Shown here: positions 44,376-52,648 of the stretch, piece by piece | Layout: each line of letters opens with the position of its first letter | How positions within the stretch are numbered: the first letter of the stretch is position 1 | From: Pseudodesulfovibrio thermohalotolerans | GTDB lineage: Bacteria > Desulfobacterota > Desulfovibrionia > Desulfovibrionales > Desulfovibrionaceae | Assembly: GCF_021353295.2 (NCBI RefSeq) | Contig: NZ_CP120635.1 | Location: 2,187,501-2,251,500, forward strand | Direction: 5' to 3' | DNA length: 64,000 nt | Made by a program: the position numbers and the translations under genes | The notes under the pieces: model-generated | Seen by the model: only the letters and a program-made list of their open reading frames with translations | Told to the model about the DNA's origin: nothing | Databases searched by the model: none

Positions 44376-45318
44376 TAAGCGACTTTATCACCGGGGAGAT
44401 CTGAATGCGGAACATGGCCTGTTGGCCGAAGTCCTCGGGCTTGACCACCGAATACTCGATCCCAGCCTTGATGTTCACGGGCGTGCCGCCCATGCTGACA
44501 GTCTTGCCCACAAAGAGCCCCACCGGCACGGTCCATTTGTTCCCGTCCGAGGCGTTGTGGTTATAGGTGATGGTCGGATTCATGCCCACCTGCCAGGCAT
44601 CGGGCAGATTGAAGGTCAGGAAATACAACATGGTGCCCTGACTGAGATCAGCCTTTCCGCCTTGGCCTGCGGACGCAAGCTTTCAAAAATAATTGGGGAA
44701 AATACCGGCGGTGAACAGCTTGTTCTTATACCCGATCACGGCAGCCGGTCCCAGGCCCCACTGGTCCTGGCCCAAACGGCTGTCCGTGGCGGTGGGCAAA
44801 AGGGCCGTGGCTCCCGCTCCAATAATCAGATTAGATCCGGTCACGTTGATCGACGGCGTGTAAATGACCGGCAACTGAATATCGCCGAGGCCGCTCACCT
44901 GACGCACATCGCCCCCTCCCTTGGGAACGGGCTGTGAAAAAATGATGGGCACTACGGGGCGGGTGACAAGTTTGGACTGATCGTCGCCCGAGCCCATGAG
45001 CGGAATGGGCAAAATCGGTTGAAAATTCAGCCCAACGCCATACTTCGGCCCGCCGTCCACTTCTTTCCCGTCAAAGAACTGCAATGGATGCAGGTCAAAA
45101 TTCAAGGCCCACAGGTCGCCCAAGGGGTTGGCAAGCTTGGCTCCGGCCTCGGACAGGGAATCGGGACTGTGAACCGTGGCGGACGCCTTGCCGTCCTGGG
45201 CCTGAGCAGGGATCACGACAACGCACAATCCCGCCAGCACGGCGACAAAAACAAAGACCGAACGCGCAGCCGAGCGCATCCGGTCTTCCATGATTCTTTT
45301 CAGGAAAGTGGCGTTCAT
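44350..45318 (-). pseudogene. Outer-membrane beta-barrel (neuromedin-U/transporter-like) gene with an in-frame TGA
   Basis: The start at 45318 (GAGGAG site) gives a signal peptide ending PAQAQ and a beta-strand-rich protein. At 44683-44685 an in-frame TGA interrupts it; the same frame continues KLASAGQGGKADLSQG and then MLYFLTFNLPDAWQVGMNPT to FGK at 44350. From memory, homologues have a Trp at the interrupted place, so TGG to TGA is likely. The last 26 bases overlap the end of the LysR gene on the other strand. Confidence 0.75.
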
Positions 45319-45353
45319 CGAAAAGCACTCCTCATGGCTTTCCACACAGATTT

Positions 45354-45402
45354 GATAACAAAAAACACTATATTCATGTTAAAACATAATTTTTTTGTTA
45401 TC
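45354..45402. promoter_or_regulatory. Perfect 12-bp inverted repeat upstream of the broken porin gene
   Basis: GATAACAAAAAA (45354-45365) and TTTTTTGTTATC (45391-45402) are inverted copies 25 bases apart, with an inner ATGTT-AA-AACAT palindrome. The right half shares TTTTTTGTTAT with the LysR upstream region. Confidence 0.6.
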
Positions 45403-45474
45403 ATCAAATGTCAAGAAATAATGGAGCACCTGTTACCTGTCGACAAATACAAGCCGTCGCCGACTAAATATAGG

Positions 45475-46050
45475 TCAGACGAATCTGATCCGAATAGCCA
45501 CATCGCCGGTCTTGCCCGCAAGCCCGGCGATAAAATCGTCCGCGCTCATGCCGTCCACTTCGATAATCCGGTCCTTCTTTCCGTCAAGGAACTCGGCCAG
45601 CACCGCAGCGTCGACCAGGATGCCCCGGCCGAGGATATTCCTGCCGCTCTCCACGGCCAACGTGCTGAAAACCTTCACAGACAGCCGCGCCGGGGCCGCT
45701 TGGGCCGGAACGTGATCCTTGACGGAAATGCCGCTGCGGAAACTCTTGTAGAAATTGTCGCGGCCCATGACGATACCCACCAGGCCGGGCATTGCGCCCC
45801 CCAGGGCCAGCCGGTCCCCGTCCTTGACGAAGGTATCGTCCAGATCGTCCACCGGACTGTTATTAAGGAATATGGTCCTGACTGTCCCGTCGATGAATTC
45901 GTCGTCGAAACCAAGCGCGCTCCGCAAAAAATTTCTCACCGAGCTGCCGGAAATCGTTTCTAAGGCAAATCCTTTCTGCAAAAGATAATTCCACGCGGAA
46001 ACCGCCTCTACGGGCATCAATATTTCCATATAGTCGTTTTTCCCGGACAA
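45475..46050 (-). CDS. Unrecognised protein encoded divergently from the aldehyde oxidoreductase
   Basis: About 191 residues, if it begins at the TTG eight bases after an AGGAGG; an ATG at 46089 has no ribosome site. No family recognised. The segment IFLNNSPVDDLDDTFVKDGD followed by RLALGGAMPGLVG is laid out like the C-terminal half of a beta-grasp (MoaD/ThiS) protein, but it continues into a further domain (residues about 100-190). It is divergent from the AOR gene, which suggests a shared tungsten-enzyme function. Confidence 0.6.
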   Translation of the reverse strand: MSGKNDYMEILMPVEAVSAWNYLLQKGFALETISGSSVRNFLRSALGFDDEFIDGTVRTIFLNNSPVDDLDDTFVKDGDRLALGGAMPGLVGIVMGRDNFYKSFRSGISVKDHVPAQAAPARLSVKVFSTLAVESGRNILGRGILVDAAVLAEFLDGKKDRIIEVDGMSADDFIAGLAGKTGDVAIRIRFV

Positions 46051-46125
46051 ATTCACTTCCTCCTGTCCAAACCATTGTACCGAAATCAAACATTATGCCA
46101 AACCGAGCACAATATACTGTTTTTT

Positions 46126-46155
46126 TTGACATTAATTTTCAAACTAGGCTATGAT
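46126..46155 (+). promoter_or_regulatory. Sigma-70 type promoter of the AOR gene
   Basis: TTGACA (46126-46131), an 18-base spacer and TATGAT (46150-46155). The leader of about 60 bases has a small AGCGT/ACGCT hairpin and a GAGGG ribosome site. Confidence 0.65.
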
Positions 46156-46225
46156 TAAATCAATAGTCAGAGTATCGACAAAGCGTCAAGAAAAACGCTG
46201 AATCCTAACCGCAGAGGGTAATCCT

Positions 46226-47953
46226 ATGCCTAAGATCCTTAGAATCAATTGCCGAACTCAAGAATATTCCTTTGATGAAGTCGGCCAGTACGTCGGCTTG
46301 GGCGGTCGCGCCTTGACCTCCAGAATCATCAACAAGGAAGTCCCCGCCACCAGCCATCCCCTGTCCGCCGAGAACAAGCTGGTCATCGCCTCCGGCCTGT
46401 TGGGCGGCTCCACGGCTGCCAACTCGGGCCGTGTGTCCGTTGGCACCAAGTCCCCGCTGACCGGCGGCATCAAGGAATCCAACTCCGGCGGCTTGTTCGG
46501 CCACAGAATGCCCAAGCTCGGACTCCTCGCCATCGTGCTTGAGGACAAGCCCGAGGAAGACGCGCCCTTCTCCACGTTGTTCATCACCGAAGACAGGGTC
46601 GAGTTCCGCGACGCGTCCGACATCGCCGGAATGGACACCTATCCCGGCCATGACAAGCTGTTGGGCGAATACGGCGACAAGCTGTGCGCGGCCATGATCG
46701 GCCCCGCCGGCGAGACCCTGCGCAAGACCGCGACCATCCAGTTCACCGATCCGTACAAGCGGCCCGCCCGCTCCGCGGGACGCGGCGGCACCGGCGCGGT
46801 CCTGGGCTCCAAGAAGATCAAGGCCATCGTTCTCGACCCCGAGGTGAACGTGAAGGTTTCCGCCGTCGACAACGACGCATTCAAGGAAGCCCGCTCCACC
46901 TGGGTCTCCATCCTGAAGGGACATCCGGTCACCGCCGAGGGCCTGCCCGGTTTCGGCACCTCCGTGCTGGTCAACGTCATCAACGAGGCGGGCGCACTGC
47001 CCACCAAGAACTTCCGCTTCGGCCAGTGCGACCACGCAGCGGACATCTCCGGTGAAAAGATCGCCGAGGTCATCACCGAGCGCGGCGGCAAGACCACCGA
47101 AGGCTGCCACACCGGCTGCATCATCCAGTGCTCCCAGCAGTATAACGACGCCAACGGCAACTACCTGAGTTCCGGCTTCGAGTACGAGACCGTCTGGGCT
47201 TTCGGCGCCAACGCCATGATCCGCGACATCGACGATATCGCGATGATGGACCGCCTGTGCGACGAAAAGGGCATGGACACCATCGAAATCGGCAACACCA
47301 TCGCCGTGGCCATGGACGGCGGCATCATCCCCTGGGGTGACGGCAAGGCCGCCATCGAGCTGCTCAAGAAGGTCGGCACCGACGATCCCATGGGCATGAT
47401 TATCGGCAACGGCGTGGACTTCGCGGGCGGCGCCTTCGGCGTGGAACGCCTGCCCACGGTCAAGGGCCAGTCCATGCCCGCCTACGACCCGCGCGCGGTC
47501 AAGGGCGTCGGCGTGACCTACGCCACCACGGCCATGGGAGCCGATCACACCGCTGGATACGGCGTCACCGCCAACGTCCTTGGCGTGGGCGGAACCGTTG
47601 ACGGACACAAGAAGGAAGGCAACGTCGAGCTGTCCAAGAACCTCCAGGTAGCCACCGCCGCCATCGACTCCATGGGCTTCTGCCTGTTCGTGGCCTTCGC
47701 GGTCCTGGACTCCGAGAACGGCGTTCAGATCATGGCCGACCTGGTCCAGTCCTGGACCGGCAACTCCTTCTCCGTGGACGACCTGGTCGCCTTGGGCGCG
47801 GGAGCCATGCAGGACGAGCAGGACTTCAACGAGCGCGCGGGCTTCTCCAAGGTCGACGACCAACTGCCCCGCTTCTTCGAAACCGACCCCCTGCCGCCCC
47901 ACAACGTGGTCTGGGACTACACCGTTGACGAACTGCAAGACGCAAAGGCCTAG
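46226..47953 (+). CDS. aor: Tungsten-dependent aldehyde:ferredoxin oxidoreductase
   Basis: 575 residues. It oxidises aldehydes to acids and reduces ferredoxin, using a tungsten-bispterin and one 4Fe-4S cluster. The N-domain has GLGGRALTSRII and PLTGGIKESNSGG. The cluster cysteines are C294, C298, C302 (EGCHTGCIIQC, a CX3CX3C spacing) and a later Cys in SMGFCLF. DPRAVKGVGVTYATT and GADHTAG are pterin-binding segments. It heads a cluster with MoaD, MoeB-like, regulator and TupABC genes. Confidence 0.93.
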   Translation: MPKILRINCRTQEYSFDEVGQYVGLGGRALTSRIINKEVPATSHPLSAENKLVIASGLLGGSTAANSGRVSVGTKSPLTGGIKESNSGGLFGHRMPKLGLLAIVLEDKPEEDAPFSTLFITEDRVEFRDASDIAGMDTYPGHDKLLGEYGDKLCAAMIGPAGETLRKTATIQFTDPYKRPARSAGRGGTGAVLGSKKIKAIVLDPEVNVKVSAVDNDAFKEARSTWVSILKGHPVTAEGLPGFGTSVLVNVINEAGALPTKNFRFGQCDHAADISGEKIAEVITERGGKTTEGCHTGCIIQCSQQYNDANGNYLSSGFEYETVWAFGANAMIRDIDDIAMMDRLCDEKGMDTIEIGNTIAVAMDGGIIPWGDGKAAIELLKKVGTDDPMGMIIGNGVDFAGGAFGVERLPTVKGQSMPAYDPRAVKGVGVTYATTAMGADHTAGYGVTANVLGVGGTVDGHKKEGNVELSKNLQVATAAIDSMGFCLFVAFAVLDSENGVQIMADLVQSWTGNSFSVDDLVALGAGAMQDEQDFNERAGFSKVDDQLPRFFETDPLPPHNVVWDYTVDELQDAKA

Positions 47954-47977
47954 TTCGGACGACACTGTCCACGACAT

Positions 47978-48007
47978 GGGCCGGGGACTGTTCCCCGGCC
48001 CTTTTTT
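47978..48007 (+). terminator. Rho-independent terminator after the AOR gene
   Basis: A perfect 10-bp stem (47978-47987 with 47992-48001), a 4-base loop and six T. Confidence 0.92.
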
Positions 48008-48046
48008 ATGGTTGACCCAGACCCTTCAACCGCCTAGATTCAGAGC

Positions 48047-48274
48047 ATGGGAATAGAAATCAAATGCTTCGCCACCTTGGCGAAATATCTACCGGAAAAC
48101 GGCCAGGACTATCCTATTGAACCGGGCGAGACCGTCCGCTCCCTGATAGCCAAACTCGGCATCCCGGAAAAGGACGTCACCCTGGTGTTCATCAACGCCC
48201 TGCGTTCAGGCCCGGACAGCGAAATCGCCGACGGAGACCGCGTGGGCCTGTTTCCCCCGGTTGGCGGAGGCTAG
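48047..48274 (+). CDS. MoaD/ThiS-family sulfur-carrier protein
   Basis: 75 residues of beta-grasp fold ending GLFPPVGGG, with the C-terminal Gly-Gly that is thiocarboxylated and supplies the dithiolene sulfur to molybdopterin. Its position after the AOR gene points to a tungstopterin-specific carrier. The following MoeB-like gene begins 4 bases after the stop. Confidence 0.9.
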   Translation: MGIEIKCFATLAKYLPENGQDYPIEPGETVRSLIAKLGIPEKDVTLVFINALRSGPDSEIADGDRVGLFPPVGGG

Positions 48275-48278
48275 CCCT

Positions 48279-49115
48279 TTGGACGGCGCCCTCAAAGACG
48301 ACATCCTCGCCACTGCCCGTCCCGGCTCCCTGCCCTGGGGCGGCACGGGACAAGTCCTTGATGTGGAACGGGTGGCCGACCTTGCCGCGCGCCACGCTGT
48401 GCCCGGCTGCGAAATCGAGGCGTTGGCCCTTGAGCTCGACGTCACGCCGACCCGCTACCTGCGCAACCGGCAATCCGTCTCCCCAAAGGATCAGATCCTC
48501 CTGCTCCGATCGCACGTGGCCCAGGTGGGCCTCGGCGGCCTGGGCGGCGCACTGCTGGAACAGCTCCTGCGCCTCGGCGTCGGAACCTTGCGCACGGCTG
48601 ACGGCGACACATTCGAGGCTTCCAACCTGAACCGGCAGTCTCTGGCCACCTTAAGCGGCCTCGGCCGGGGCAAAACCCGCGCGGCCAAATTGCGGGCGGC
48701 GGAGATCAACCCCTCGGCAACCCTGGAAGCCCGGCCCGAATTTCTGACGCCGGAGACCCTGCCGGAATTCCTGGAAGGCTGTACCGTGGCCGTGGACGCC
48801 CTGGGCGGCCTGACCATGCGCGGCCACCTGCAAAAAGCCGCCACTGCCGCGTCCATCCCCTTGGTGACCGGCGCCCTGGCCGGGTGGACCGGCTATGTGG
48901 CCGTGGTCATGCCAGGACAGATCGGCCCGGCCGATCTCATGGGCACGGACAACGGCGGCGAAGAACTGCTCGGCTGTCCGGCCCCGGCCGTAAACCTCGC
49001 GGCCTCGCTCATGGCCTCCGAAGTCGTCAACATTCTCACCGGCCAACCGACCCTGGCCGGGAAAATGCTTGTGACCGATCTGCGCTCGCACACATTTGAA
49101 ACCGTTTCGCTCTGA
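48279..49115 (+). CDS. HesA/MoeB/ThiF-family adenylyltransferase
   Basis: 278 residues from the TTG at 48279, eight bases after a GGCGGAGG site; another TTG at 48261 overlaps the MoaD stop. It has the E1-type nucleotide site VGLGGLGGALLEQLLRLGVG and the activation motif DGDTFEASNLNRQ. This enzyme activates the MoaD C-terminus. A HesA-like N-terminal extension of about 75 residues precedes the core. GCPAPAVNLAAS replaces the usual second zinc-cysteine segment. Confidence 0.88.
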   Translation: MDGALKDDILATARPGSLPWGGTGQVLDVERVADLAARHAVPGCEIEALALELDVTPTRYLRNRQSVSPKDQILLLRSHVAQVGLGGLGGALLEQLLRLGVGTLRTADGDTFEASNLNRQSLATLSGLGRGKTRAAKLRAAEINPSATLEARPEFLTPETLPEFLEGCTVAVDALGGLTMRGHLQKAATAASIPLVTGALAGWTGYVAVVMPGQIGPADLMGTDNGGEELLGCPAPAVNLAASLMASEVVNILTGQPTLAGKMLVTDLRSHTFETVSL

Positions 49116-49244
49116 TTCGGTGCCAAGTCCTGTTGAATTATGTTTTCGTTGACGTAATTCCCCAACATCGTCTATTTTCTTCATCTGCTATAATATTCTT
49201 TACAAAATGGTGGGTTCACCGGCCTGCGAACTCCGAGGTACTCC

Positions 49245-49631
49245 ATGAAACAACAACCCGAAACCGTCCTGAGACTCCGCGTCTGGCTCGACCATGAAGA
49301 CCAGACCTACATCGGCATTGGCAGCACTCTCCTGCTGCAACAAGTCGAAAAACTCGGCTCCCTGCGCAAGGCGGCCGAAGCTCTTGGCATGTCCTACCGC
49401 CGTGCATGGGGCAAACTGAAAAACGCCGAGGAACGCATCGGCAAGCCTCTGGTTGAAAAGACCAAGGGCAAGGGCCAGCGCTTCAATCTTTCGCCCTATG
49501 GCAAGGAAGTCATGGAAAAATTTCTGCATTTCTATCTGGATGTGGAGGAATACGCCACGCAACGCGCTGCGGAACTCCTCGACATGGACGTCAAAAAAGC
49601 CGGCGAATTTTACCGGGACGACACGGAATAG
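49245..49631 (+). CDS. ModE/TunR-type winged-helix metal-oxyanion regulator
   Basis: 128 residues. The winged helix-turn-helix GIGSTLLLQQVEKLGSLRKAAEALGMSYRRAWGKL is the ModE/LysR-type fold. There is no C-terminal molybdate (TOBE) domain, as in the tungstate-responsive TunR proteins of Desulfovibrio. Position between the AOR cofactor genes and tupABC fits tungstate sensing. A TATAAT lies at 49189-49194 upstream. Confidence 0.85.
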   Translation: MKQQPETVLRLRVWLDHEDQTYIGIGSTLLLQQVEKLGSLRKAAEALGMSYRRAWGKLKNAEERIGKPLVEKTKGKGQRFNLSPYGKEVMEKFLHFYLDVEEYATQRAAELLDMDVKKAGEFYRDDTE

Positions 49632-49632
49632 A

Positions 49633-49651
49633 GCCTCATATCGTTTGAGGC
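49633..49651 (+). promoter_or_regulatory. Small hairpin or operator between the regulator and tupA
   Basis: GCCTCA (49633-49638) pairs with TGAGGC (49646-49651) in the short gap before tupA. Confidence 0.35.
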
Positions 49652-49685
49652 CAGCGGATATAACTGCTCATAAATGGAGGGAAAA

Positions 49686-50510
49686 ATGAAACGTTTGCTG
49701 ATCGCCACCCTGTCCTGCCTCATCATCGCAGCCATGGCCCTGCCCGTTATGGCAGGCCAGACCCTGATGATGGCCACCACCACCAGCACCGCCAACACCG
49801 GCCTGCTGGACGACCTGATCGTGCCCAAATTCATGAAGGACACCGGCATCGAAATCAAATTCGTGGCCGTGGGCACGGGCAAGGCCCTCAAAATGGCCGA
49901 GAACTGCGACGTGGACGTTGTCCTGGTCCATGCTCCCGCATCGGAAAAGGCGTACATGGACAAAGGCGTGCTCGTGGACCGCAAAGAACTCATGTACAAT
50001 GACTTCGTCATCATCGGCCCGGCCTCCGATCCGGCGGGCGTGAAGGGCATGGATGTGGCCGAAGCGCTGAAGACCATCGCCCAGAAGCAGGCTGTGTTCG
50101 CCAGCCGTGGCGACAACTCCGGCACCCACAAGAAGGAATTGTCCCTGTGGAACGCCGCCGGAATGCCCGTGCCCGAAAAAGACGCCTGGTACGTCCAGAC
50201 CGGACAGGGTATGCTCCCGACCATCAACATCGCCAATGAGAAGAACGGCTACACCATGACCGACCGTGGCACCTACATCAAGTACGCCGACACCAGGGGC
50301 GGCAACCCGCCGTTGGTTGTCCTGGTCGAAGGCGACAAGGTCCTGTTCAACCAGTACAGCGCCCTGGCCGTGAACACCGCCAAGTGCAAGAACGCCCAGT
50401 ACGAGCTGGCAACCAAGTTCATCAACTGGATGGCCACTCCCGACACCCAGGAAGCCATCGGCAACTTCAAGCTGCTCGGCAAGAAGCTGTTCATTCCCAA
50501 CGCGAAATAA
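49686..50510 (+). CDS. tupA: Tungstate ABC transporter substrate-binding protein TupA
   Basis: 274 residues from the ATG at 49686 (GGAGGG site), with a signal peptide ending PVMAG. The mature start has MMATTTSTANTGLLDDL; the TTTS motif is the oxyanion-binding signature of TupA, with Asn-Ser-Gly-Thr in RGDNSGTHKKE. Function: periplasmic tungstate capture for the AOR enzyme. Confidence 0.93.
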   Translation: MKRLLIATLSCLIIAAMALPVMAGQTLMMATTTSTANTGLLDDLIVPKFMKDTGIEIKFVAVGTGKALKMAENCDVDVVLVHAPASEKAYMDKGVLVDRKELMYNDFVIIGPASDPAGVKGMDVAEALKTIAQKQAVFASRGDNSGTHKKELSLWNAAGMPVPEKDAWYVQTGQGMLPTINIANEKNGYTMTDRGTYIKYADTRGGNPPLVVLVEGDKVLFNQYSALAVNTAKCKNAQYELATKFINWMATPDTQEAIGNFKLLGKKLFIPNAK

Positions 50511-50530
50511 CATCACAGTCCTGATCCGGC

Positions 50531-50563
50531 GGGGGAGGGAGTTACGTCTCCCTCCCCCCCCTT
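50531..50563 (+). terminator. Hairpin between tupA and tupB
   Basis: GGGGGAGGGA (50531-50540) pairs with TCCCTCCCCC (50549-50558) and is followed by a short CCCTTT tail. It probably lets only part of the transcripts continue into tupB, so the binding protein is made in excess. Confidence 0.65.
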
Positions 50564-50575
50564 TACGAGACCTAT

Positions 50576-51271
50576 ATGGAATATCTGCTGCAAGGCTTCA
50601 TGCAGGGGTTCAAACTCCTCTTTTCAGGCAATCCCGAGACCTACTCCGCCATCACGGCGACGGTCTATGCGTCCACCCTGTCCATGATATGCAGCCTGTC
50701 TATCGGCGTGCCGCTGGGGTTCCTGCTCGGCTACAACACATTTCCCGGAAAGAAGGTCGTCCGCACCATCGTGGACACCCTGCTTTCGTTTCCCACGGTG
50801 GTCATCGGACTGGTCGTCTACGCCTTCCTGACCCGACACGGACCGCTGGGCGGGACCGGACTGCTCTTTACCGTGCCGGGCATGGCCATAGGCCAGACCC
50901 TGCTCGGACTGCCCATCATCATCGCCATGACCGCCAACGCCGTGGAGTCGCTCGACAAGCGGCTGCCCATGACCCTGCTCACCCTGGGCGCGACCCCGGT
51001 TCAAATGATGTGGGCCACGGTCCTCGAAGCCCGCTATTCCATCATGCTCGCGGCCATGGCCGCATACGGACGCATCGTCTCCGAGGTGGGCATCTCCATG
51101 ATGGTCGGCGGCAACATCAAATGGCATACCCGGACCATCACCACAGCCATCGCGCTGGAAACCGGCAAGGGTGAATTCGCCGTGGGCATAGCCCTGGGCA
51201 TGGTTCTCCTGGCAGTGGCGCTGCTGGTCAACATCGGAGCCGCGGGCCTCAAAAAACGGGCTGTCCAATGA
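50576..51271 (+). CDS. tupB: Tungstate ABC transporter permease TupB
   Basis: 231 residues with five to six membrane helices and an EAA-type loop EARYSIMLAAMAAYGRIVSEVG typical of the permease that contacts the ATPase. It overlaps tupC by 4 bases. Confidence 0.92.
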   Translation: MEYLLQGFMQGFKLLFSGNPETYSAITATVYASTLSMICSLSIGVPLGFLLGYNTFPGKKVVRTIVDTLLSFPTVVIGLVVYAFLTRHGPLGGTGLLFTVPGMAIGQTLLGLPIIIAMTANAVESLDKRLPMTLLTLGATPVQMMWATVLEARYSIMLAAMAAYGRIVSEVGISMMVGGNIKWHTRTITTAIALETGKGEFAVGIALGMVLLAVALLVNIGAAGLKKRAVQ

Positions 51272-51921
51272 CCACCCCTCTCATCTCCCTCGACAAGATT
51301 CGCCAACGGTATTCCGAGCGGACCGTCCTCGACATCGACCACCTGGAGTTCGAAGAAGGCTCCATCGTCGGCCTCGCAGGTCCCAACGGCTCCGGCAAAT
51401 CCACCTTGCTTCGGCTGCTCGCCTTTCTGGAATCCCCGAAGCAGGGCACCATCACTTTTCTCGGCCGCCCCGCCCAGGCCAAGTCAACCGTGAACCGACA
51501 GGTCACGCTGCTGGTGCAGGAACCCTACCTGCTCAAGCGCACGGTCTTCGCCAACGTGGCCTACGGACTACGCATTCGAGGCAAGAACGACATCCCGATC
51601 AAAGTGGCCCGGGCGCTCGAAATCGTCGGGCTCGCCCCCACCGTCTTCGCCAAGCGGCAATGGTACGAGCTGTCCGGCGGAGAAGTGCAGCGCGTGGCCC
51701 TGGCGGCCCGCCTTGTTCTCAAGCCCAAGCTCCTCCTCATGGACGAGCCCACGGCAAGCCTCGACGCCAAAAGCGCCGAACTGATCCATCAGGCCGTGCT
51801 GTCCGCCCGCGACGAGTACGGCGCGAGCCTGGTCATCGCCAGCCACGACATGCCCTGGCTCGAAGGGGTCGCGGAACGAATCCATTATCTCGACAGCGGC
51901 CGCCTGGTGCGGACCGTCTAA
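51268..51921 (+). CDS. tupC: Tungstate ABC transporter ATPase TupC
   Basis: 217 residues with Walker A GPNGSGKST (38-46), signature LSGGEVQR (about 135), Walker B LLLMDEPTAS (about 155-164) and the H-loop in ASHDMPWL. It pairs with TupB. Confidence 0.95.
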   Translation: MTTPLISLDKIRQRYSERTVLDIDHLEFEEGSIVGLAGPNGSGKSTLLRLLAFLESPKQGTITFLGRPAQAKSTVNRQVTLLVQEPYLLKRTVFANVAYGLRIRGKNDIPIKVARALEIVGLAPTVFAKRQWYELSGGEVQRVALAARLVLKPKLLLMDEPTASLDAKSAELIHQAVLSARDEYGASLVIASHDMPWLEGVAERIHYLDSGRLVRTV

Positions 51922-51937
51922 CCGTTCGGAGGAATCC

Positions 51938-52645
51938 ATGAAGGCAGTCTCCCTCGTCGGACCGAAGAAATCCGGCAAAACCACCCTGGGCGTGCAGCTC
52001 GCCCGTCATCTCAAGGAACAGGGACTGACCGTTTCCGCGGCCAAGTTCAGCCACCACGGCTTCGACTGGAGCGACGCCGACACCACGGACTACGCATCCG
52101 TCTGCGACACCGTGGCGGGCCTGAGCCCCAAGGAGACCTTCGTTCACTGGACCAAACGCAGCTTCCTGCCCGACCTGCTGCCGCTGCTGAACAACGATGT
52201 GCTCATCGTGGAAGGAGGCAAGGAACTGGGTTTCCTGCCGCGCATCCTCTGTCTGAGCGGCGACCTGTCAGACGGCATCGACTGGCTCCACCCCGAGCTG
52301 GCCATAGCAAGCGTGGGCGATGAATCCGTGGACGGCGTGCCCGTGCTCAACGACATCCCGGCCCTGGCCGACACGGTGCTTGAGAAGGGATTCTTCCTGC
52401 CGGGCATGGACTGCGAGACCTGTGGCCGCCCCGACTGCCACACACTGGCGTCGGAGATCGTGGCGGGAAAGGCTACGACCAAGGCGTGCCTTGCCATGCA
52501 CAACTCCATCCAGCTCGACATCGACGGCGCGCCGGTCGGCATGAAACCCTTTGTGGAGGACATCATCTCCGCCTCCATCAGGGAAATGATCCGCACCCTC
52601 AAGGGGTACGCTCCCGGCAAAGCCACCATCAAGCTAGACGTTTAG
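51938..52645 (+). CDS. mobB: MobB-like molybdopterin-guanine dinucleotide synthesis protein with a cysteine motif
   Basis: 235 residues. The N-terminal P-loop GPKKSGKTTL, IVEGGKELG and LNDIPALAD fit MobB, which helps the MobA nucleotidyltransferase. The C-terminal part contains CETCGRPDCHTL (about residues 163-174) and a later Cys (ATTKAC), a motif that could bind an Fe-S cluster or zinc and is not part of plain MobB. Its place after tupC suggests a role in pterin cofactor maturation. Confidence 0.82.
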   Translation: MKAVSLVGPKKSGKTTLGVQLARHLKEQGLTVSAAKFSHHGFDWSDADTTDYASVCDTVAGLSPKETFVHWTKRSFLPDLLPLLNNDVLIVEGGKELGFLPRILCLSGDLSDGIDWLHPELAIASVGDESVDGVPVLNDIPALADTVLEKGFFLPGMDCETCGRPDCHTLASEIVAGKATTKACLAMHNSIQLDIDGAPVGMKPFVEDIISASIREMIRTLKGYAPGKATIKLDV

Positions 52646-52648
52646 ATC

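Noticed and set aside
44660..44690. Selenocysteine readthrough of the TGA in the porin gene
   Set aside because: A hairpin follows the TGA but too close for a typical element, and the protein class is not known to use selenocysteine. A nonsense mutation is simpler.
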